DNA from: Chitinophaga pinensis
Lineage (GTDB): Bacteria > Planctomycetota > Phycisphaerae > Phycisphaerales > SM1A02
DNA: 7,652 nt
Direction: 5' to 3'
Assembly: GCA_943329105.2 (NCBI GenBank)
Contig: CALQCP020000104.1
Coordinates: forward strand, 1-7,652
How positions within the stretch are numbered: the first letter of the stretch is position 1; each line of letters starts with the position of its first letter. The position numbers were made by a program, and so were the translations under genes. Below the pieces are notes generated by a model that saw nothing but the letters and a program-made list of their open reading frames with translations, made no database searches and had not been told where the DNA came from. Positions 6,412 through 7,652 of this stretch are shown here, piece by piece.

Positions 6412-7652
6412 TTACTTTCCAGTGCCAGGCTTGCCGGCATTCGCTCCGAACTTGCCGGTTTGCATCTCTTTCATCGGCTGCGCTGCGGCGTCAGACTGCT
6501 TTCCTGGCGCAGGCTGTCCCTGCTTGCCGTCGGAACGTGGGAGGGGTTGCACCTCAACTGCCGGGCGCTTCGGCATCGGAATCGAAGGAGGCAGCGGCTT
6601 CGGATGACGCATCGCACCACGCTCACGGGGCGGTACCCAACCAGCAGGCGGTTGTGCGCGGCCGGTGTTGCTGAGTGGTCCGCCACGGTAGTGATCCAAC
6701 AGGCCAGTGAAGCCCGGGTCGCCGCAGAAGAACTGTGCGGTTGCCACGCAGTTGGCGTCCCACTGCACGTCGCAGCACGAAGGCTGATACGAACACACGA
6801 TTTGGCAGCAGCCAAGTTCATTGCAGAATGGTGTGGCGTGCACTTGCAGGCAGCTACCCGCACTTGAATCGCCGCAACTGTTCTGATCGCAACCGCATGA
6901 AGGATCTTCAGCTGCAAGATTCACACAGGTGACGTCCCAGGACGTGTCACAGCAGAACGAGTCGACCAAGCACACGCGGTTGCAGCAACTCTCGTCGGAG
7001 CAGTTTGGCAGCGTGCTGGGCACGCAGCAACTCTGGAGGAGATCACTTCCGCACGGCGGAACTGGGCACGCCTCATCCTTGGCGGTGCAGGTATCGCGAG
7101 CAACACCTGCGCAGACGCTGTCCCACAGGGTGTCGCAGCAATATGCATCTTGCGCACAGACCGAGGCGCAGCACGCTGCATCGTCGCACGCACCGCTGTC
7201 ATGAGGGCGGCAGCAATTGCCGGCGCAGACATCGCCGCACACGTAACTGCATCCGCATGAAGTAATGGTGCGAGCGATGTCGACGCAGTCCGCGTCCCAT
7301 TCGGTGTCGCAGCAGTAGGTGTCCTCTGCGCAGACCGCCGCACAGCACACTGGATCGCTGGATGCAGCGCCGGGGTGTGGTTCGCAGGATGGACCGGCGC
7401 TGAAGTCGCCGCACACTGGTCGTATGCACACGGCGTTGGCTCTCGTTGAAGCCAAATTGACGCACTCAAAGTCCCACGCAATAGTGCAGCAGGAGGAGTC
7501 AAGCACGCACACCGCCGCGCAGCACAGGCCGTTGTCGCAACTCGGCAAATCATGCTCTACGAAGCAACCGCCGGACTCTTGCAGTCCGCAGGCACTTCCG
7601 CAACGATCCAGGGCGCCAGCGGCGCACAGTGCATCCCACGAAGCGCTGCAGC
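6412..7652 (-). CDS. Cysteine-rich tandem-repeat protein, probably secreted (5' end outside window)
   Basis: The frame is open from the right edge to TAA at 6414-6412, giving 412 visible C-terminal residues. Five full repeats and the end of a sixth are seen, of about 54-62 residues each. The core is CG-x(n)-C...CC-x3-C-x5-CC-(D)-x3-W-D-x2-C, with examples VCAEDTYCCDTEWDADC and VCAQDAYCCDTLWDSVC. The even cysteine count per core suggests disulfide-stabilised modules outside the cytoplasm. Such repeats are familiar to me from large secreted or surface proteins of Planctomycetota; their function is unknown. After the last repeat (FFCGDP) comes a tail of about 100 residues rich in Pro, Gly, Lys and Gln, low in cysteine and basic, which may be a disordered or cell-wall-contacting segment. 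The signal peptide would lie beyond the window. No true start lies within the window: the first ATG-like positions are inside the repeats. Confidence 0.8.
   Translation of the reverse strand, partial: CSASWDALCAAGALDRCGSACGLQESGGCFVEHDLPSCDNGLCCAAVCVLDSSCCTIAWDFECVNLASTRANAVCIRPVCGDFSAGPSCEPHPGAASSDPVCCAAVCAEDTYCCDTEWDADCVDIARTITSCGCSYVCGDVCAGNCCRPHDSGACDDAACCASVCAQDAYCCDTLWDSVCAGVARDTCTAKDEACPVPPCGSDLLQSCCVPSTLPNCSDESCCNRVCLVDSFCCDTSWDVTCVNLAAEDPSCGCDQNSCGDSSAGSCLQVHATPFCNELGCCQIVCSYQPSCCDVQWDANCVATAQFFCGDPGFTGLLDHYRGGPLSNTGRAQPPAGWVPPRERGAMRHPKPLPPSIPMPKRPAVEVQPLPRSDGKQGQPAPGKQSDAAAQPMKEMQTGKFGANAGKPGTGK
6724..7602 (-). repeat. Array of five Cys-rich repeat units in the coding sequence
   Basis: Units, in reading order, span about 7602-7414, 7413-7240, 7239-7054, 7053-6877 and 6876-6724. 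The invariant Trp codons start at 7476, 7299, 7125, 6939 and 6762 (spacing 59, 58, 62 and 59 codons), with a sixth Trp at 7638 belonging to the cut-off unit. Protein patterns are conserved while the DNA has diverged, so the duplication is old. The last unit is the most divergent: it has SYQPSCCDVQWD where the others have a D-x2-CCDT-type core. Confidence 0.8.

Noticed and set aside
6346..6867. Plus-strand open frame of 173 codons starting 2 nt after the dnaE2 stop
   Set aside because: It runs antisense through the Cys-rich repeat gene, whose repeat structure clearly shows that the minus strand is coding. The plus-strand product is Arg/Leu-rich without any recognisable motif.
6724..7602. Regular repeat array considered as CRISPR
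   Set aside because: The periodicity is about 177 bp, is in frame and is conserved at protein rather than DNA level. It encodes Cys-rich modules, not repeat-spacer units.

Overview
The window looks like bacterial chromosomal DNA of fairly high GC. It is most likely from a planctomycete-type organism, perhaps Phycisphaerae-like. That guess rests on the tandem CC/CCD-x3-WDxxC cysteine repeats, a style I associate with secreted planctomycetal proteins, on weak or absent Shine-Dalgarno sequences, and on Ala/Pro/Thr-rich exported proteins. It is an inference from content, not a taxonomic proof.

Layout from left to right. (1) 1-798 (+): the C-terminal part of an ImuB-like, Y-family-related DNA polymerase protein; the gene starts outside the window. 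(2) 800-1426 (+): a small lipoprotein of unknown function that begins 1 nt after the imuB stop. (3) 1456-2790 (-): a secreted protein with an Ala/Pro/Thr-rich spacer, two YHS-like segments and a LolA-like C-terminal region; it converges on the lipoprotein gene. (4) 2791-2917: a short divergent regulatory region in which a plus-strand and a minus-strand promoter appear to share the same -10 bases. (5) 2918-6343 (+): a complete error-prone DNA polymerase III alpha subunit, DnaE2 (also called ImuC). (6) 6412-7652 (-): the C-terminal 412 residues of a large cysteine-rich repeat protein, whose start lies beyond the right edge.

ImuB and DnaE2 are partners in the damage-inducible mutagenic translesion synthesis complex, the ImuA-ImuB-DnaE2 mutasome. 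In the familiar arrangement imuB lies directly upstream of dnaE2. Here about 2.1 kb with two envelope or secreted protein genes separates them, and one of those genes is on the opposite strand. dnaE2 therefore cannot be simply co-transcribed with imuB and seems to have its own promoter. ImuB also ends early compared with what I know of the family, and the DnaE2 PHP domain has lost visible metal-ligand histidines.

I see no tRNA or rRNA genes, CRISPR array, insertion sequence or integrase. The only gene-free stretches are short: 29 bp at 1427-1455, about 127 bp at 2791-2917 and 68 bp at 6344-6411. Apart from the split mutasome locus I do not see a clear new defence or enzymatic system.
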